NCBI GenBank assembly: GCA_021604265.1 | Contig: BQIY01000162.1 | Location: 1 to 5,874, forward strand | Length of the DNA: 5,874 nt | From: Nitrospirales bacterium | GTDB lineage: Bacteria > Nitrospirota > Nitrospiria > Nitrospirales > UBA8639 | Reading direction: 5' to 3' | Part shown: in pieces, positions 4,968-5,874 of the stretch | How the letters are laid out: the number at the start of each line of letters is the position of its first letter | Position numbering within the stretch: position 1 is the first letter of the stretch | Translations under genes and position numbers: made by a program | The notes under the pieces: generated by a model | Database searches by the model: none | What the model saw: only the letters and a program-made list of their open reading frames with translations | What the model was told of the DNA's origin: nothing

Positions 4968-5092
4968 TAGATGGCAGCACAGCCACGACTCATGTCGTTA
5001 ATCCAGTTTATGCTTCGATTATACGAAATTTCCGCCACTATCTAATTGTGGAGCTTAAACAGTTCATACTTGATTTGGCATAAGCGTTCCCG

Positions 5093-5133
5093 TTTTTTGG
5101 CCATCACATTTTTTATACATGGCCATCAAAAAA
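5093..5133. repeat. GGCCATCA direct repeat bordered by T6 and A6
   Basis: TTTTTT (5093-5098) is followed by GGCCATCA at 5099-5106, a T-rich spacer, GGCCATCA again at 5121-5128, and an A run to 5133. TGGCCA (5098-5103 and 5120-5125) is itself palindromic, so the arms can pair. The T run comes before the stem and the A run after it on both strands, the opposite of an intrinsic terminator. An AT-rich protein-binding site is possible. Confidence 0.4.
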
Positions 5134-5156
5134 GTCTGATCAAGGCGACCATGCCC

Positions 5157-5179
5157 CCAAGATGATTGATGAATCTTGG
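5157..5179 (-). terminator. Hairpin downstream of the efflux gene, terminator-like
   Basis: CCAAGAT (5157-5163) and ATCTTGG (5173-5179) form a perfect 7-bp stem with a 9-nt loop, starting 9 nt after the efflux stop codon. No T-run follows immediately; six Ts come only about 23 nt later on the minus strand. The position supports a transcript-end role, but the strength is moderate. Confidence 0.42.
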
Positions 5180-5188
5180 TAACGACGG

Positions 5189-5874
5189 TTAAGGAACTGA
5201 AGGCCTCGTCAAATCATTATTTACCGAGTTATTACCCGCGTTGACATCGATTCCCCCGGCGGGCGGTGGTTTGTCAAGATCGACATATTGGAACGTGCCG
5301 AAGGGTTGGATCTGCTCGTCGGTGGGCAATTGGTCGCGGTTCCAGCCTCCACCGAGCGCGCGGATGAGAGCCACCGTGGCTCTCAGCAGTTCGGCTTTGA
5401 TCTGTACTGAGTCGATGCGCGCCGTCAGCATGGCGACCTGCGCATAAATGAGTTCAAGGCTGGAAGCTAGCCCACCCTTATAGAGCTCCGTGGTCAAATT
5501 TTGCGTCTTGAGCGTGGCTCCAACGGCGGCGTCCTGCCGATTCGCCGCACGGGACAGTCGGTTGGTCAGACTCAAATTATTCTCGACTTCGCGAAAGGCG
5601 TTGAGCACCGTCGAACGGTATCGATCTTCCGTCTCGCGATAGGCCGACCAGGCCTGTTGCAATTGAACGCGGCGATACCCACCCTGAAAAAGCGGCAGCG
5701 AAATCGATGAGCCGTAAGACCAGAAACTCGTAGCGAGTTTGATCAGACTAAAACCAGCGTCTTCGAACCCACCGCCGGCCGAAAAACTCACCTCGGGGAA
5801 AAAGGCCGCACGGGCGATACCAATGACGCGGTTCGCTTGCGCCATCCGGCGCTCCATCCCGGCGATGTCAGCCC
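5189..5874 (-). CDS. Outer-membrane efflux protein (TolC/NodT family), C-terminal part, 5' end outside window
   Basis: This is the outer-membrane channel of a tripartite (RND-type) export system, working with a periplasmic adaptor and an inner-membrane pump. About 227 residues are visible, the second OEP repeat of a protein usually 450-500 residues long. The frame is open to the window edge: ADIAGMERRMAQANRVIG, then IARAAFFPEVSFSAGGG, is the well-known '.aDI..aErrm.aAn..IGvArAaffP.' block that opens this repeat, so the ATG at 5857 is internal and not the start. SLPLFQGGYRRVQLQQA is the conserved P-[IL]-F-x-G-G strand and helix, VLNAFREVENNLS follows, then LYKGGLASSLELIYAQ, and the end motif ALGGGW. 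Beyond GGGW a Pro/Asn-rich tail of roughly 50 residues has no known motif and is longer than usual. GC content is visibly higher than in the neighbouring DNA. A hairpin follows the stop. Confidence 0.93.
   Translation of the reverse strand, partial: ADIAGMERRMAQANRVIGIARAAFFPEVSFSAGGGFEDAGFSLIKLATSFWSYGSSISLPLFQGGYRRVQLQQAWSAYRETEDRYRSTVLNAFREVENNLSLTNRLSRAANRQDAAVGATLKTQNLTTELYKGGLASSLELIYAQVAMLTARIDSVQIKAELLRATVALIRALGGGWNRDQLPTDEQIQPFGTFQYVDLDKPPPAGGIDVNAGNNSVNNDLTRPSVP

Larger units (their letters stand above)
4968..5188. other. AT-rich intergenic stretch between the relic ORF and the efflux gene
   Basis: No gene is seen. The stretch contains a T6/A6-bordered GGCCATCA repeat and a hairpin close to the end of the efflux gene, described separately. 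Confidence 0.4.

Noticed and set aside
5093..5133. Bidirectional terminator
   Set aside because: T and A runs are on the wrong sides of the stem for intrinsic termination on either strand.
5241..5710. Plus-strand frames opposite the efflux gene
   Set aside because: Antisense to conserved OEP motifs.

Overview
The window looks like an accessory, AT-leaning stretch of a bacterial chromosome between two conserved neighbours. At the left edge is the 3' end of a CBS-domain gene (+). At the right edge is the 3' half of a TolC/NodT-type outer-membrane efflux gene (-). The efflux gene is clearly GC-richer (36 G/C of 60 at 5521-5580) than the middle (20 of 60 at 2281-2340). A Gram-negative host is certain from the efflux protein. 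The mix of a DUF2934 protein, small exported beta-rich proteins and IS630-like miniature elements resembles Nitrospira-type genomes, but that assignment is inference and cannot be proved here.

Layout. 1-215: CBS-domain C-terminus. 216-489: non-coding, with one short element. 490-1793 (minus): a two-gene operon encoding a nucleotidyltransferase of the mannose-1-phosphate guanylyltransferase type and a DUF2934 protein, 2 nt apart. 1809-3198: gene-poor, with one doubtful small exported ORF, a hairpin-dense stretch with a possible transposase relic, and a nested pair of miniature elements. 3199-3465 (minus): a coding-like frame broken by an amber stop. 3629-3970 (+): a well-supported small exported protein, followed by a strong hairpin. 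4350-4554: another miniature element, which supplies the start of an uncertain ORF that runs to 4867 and may continue in a shifted frame to 4967. 4968-5188: non-coding, with a terminator-like hairpin for the efflux gene.

The main structural theme is a family of short inverted-repeat elements (ends CTATAGC...GCTATAG, TA at the borders). Four left ends and four right ends are present, all in the same orientation, and one element appears inserted in another. They look like non-autonomous (MITE-like) relatives of an IS630/Tc1-type transposon, and no transposase for them lies in the window. Around them lie apparently decaying reading frames, so the middle of the window reads as a site of repeated insertion and gene loss. 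I see no convincing new multi-gene system. The best leads are the element family, a nucleotidyltransferase lacking two signature arginines, and the broken frames.
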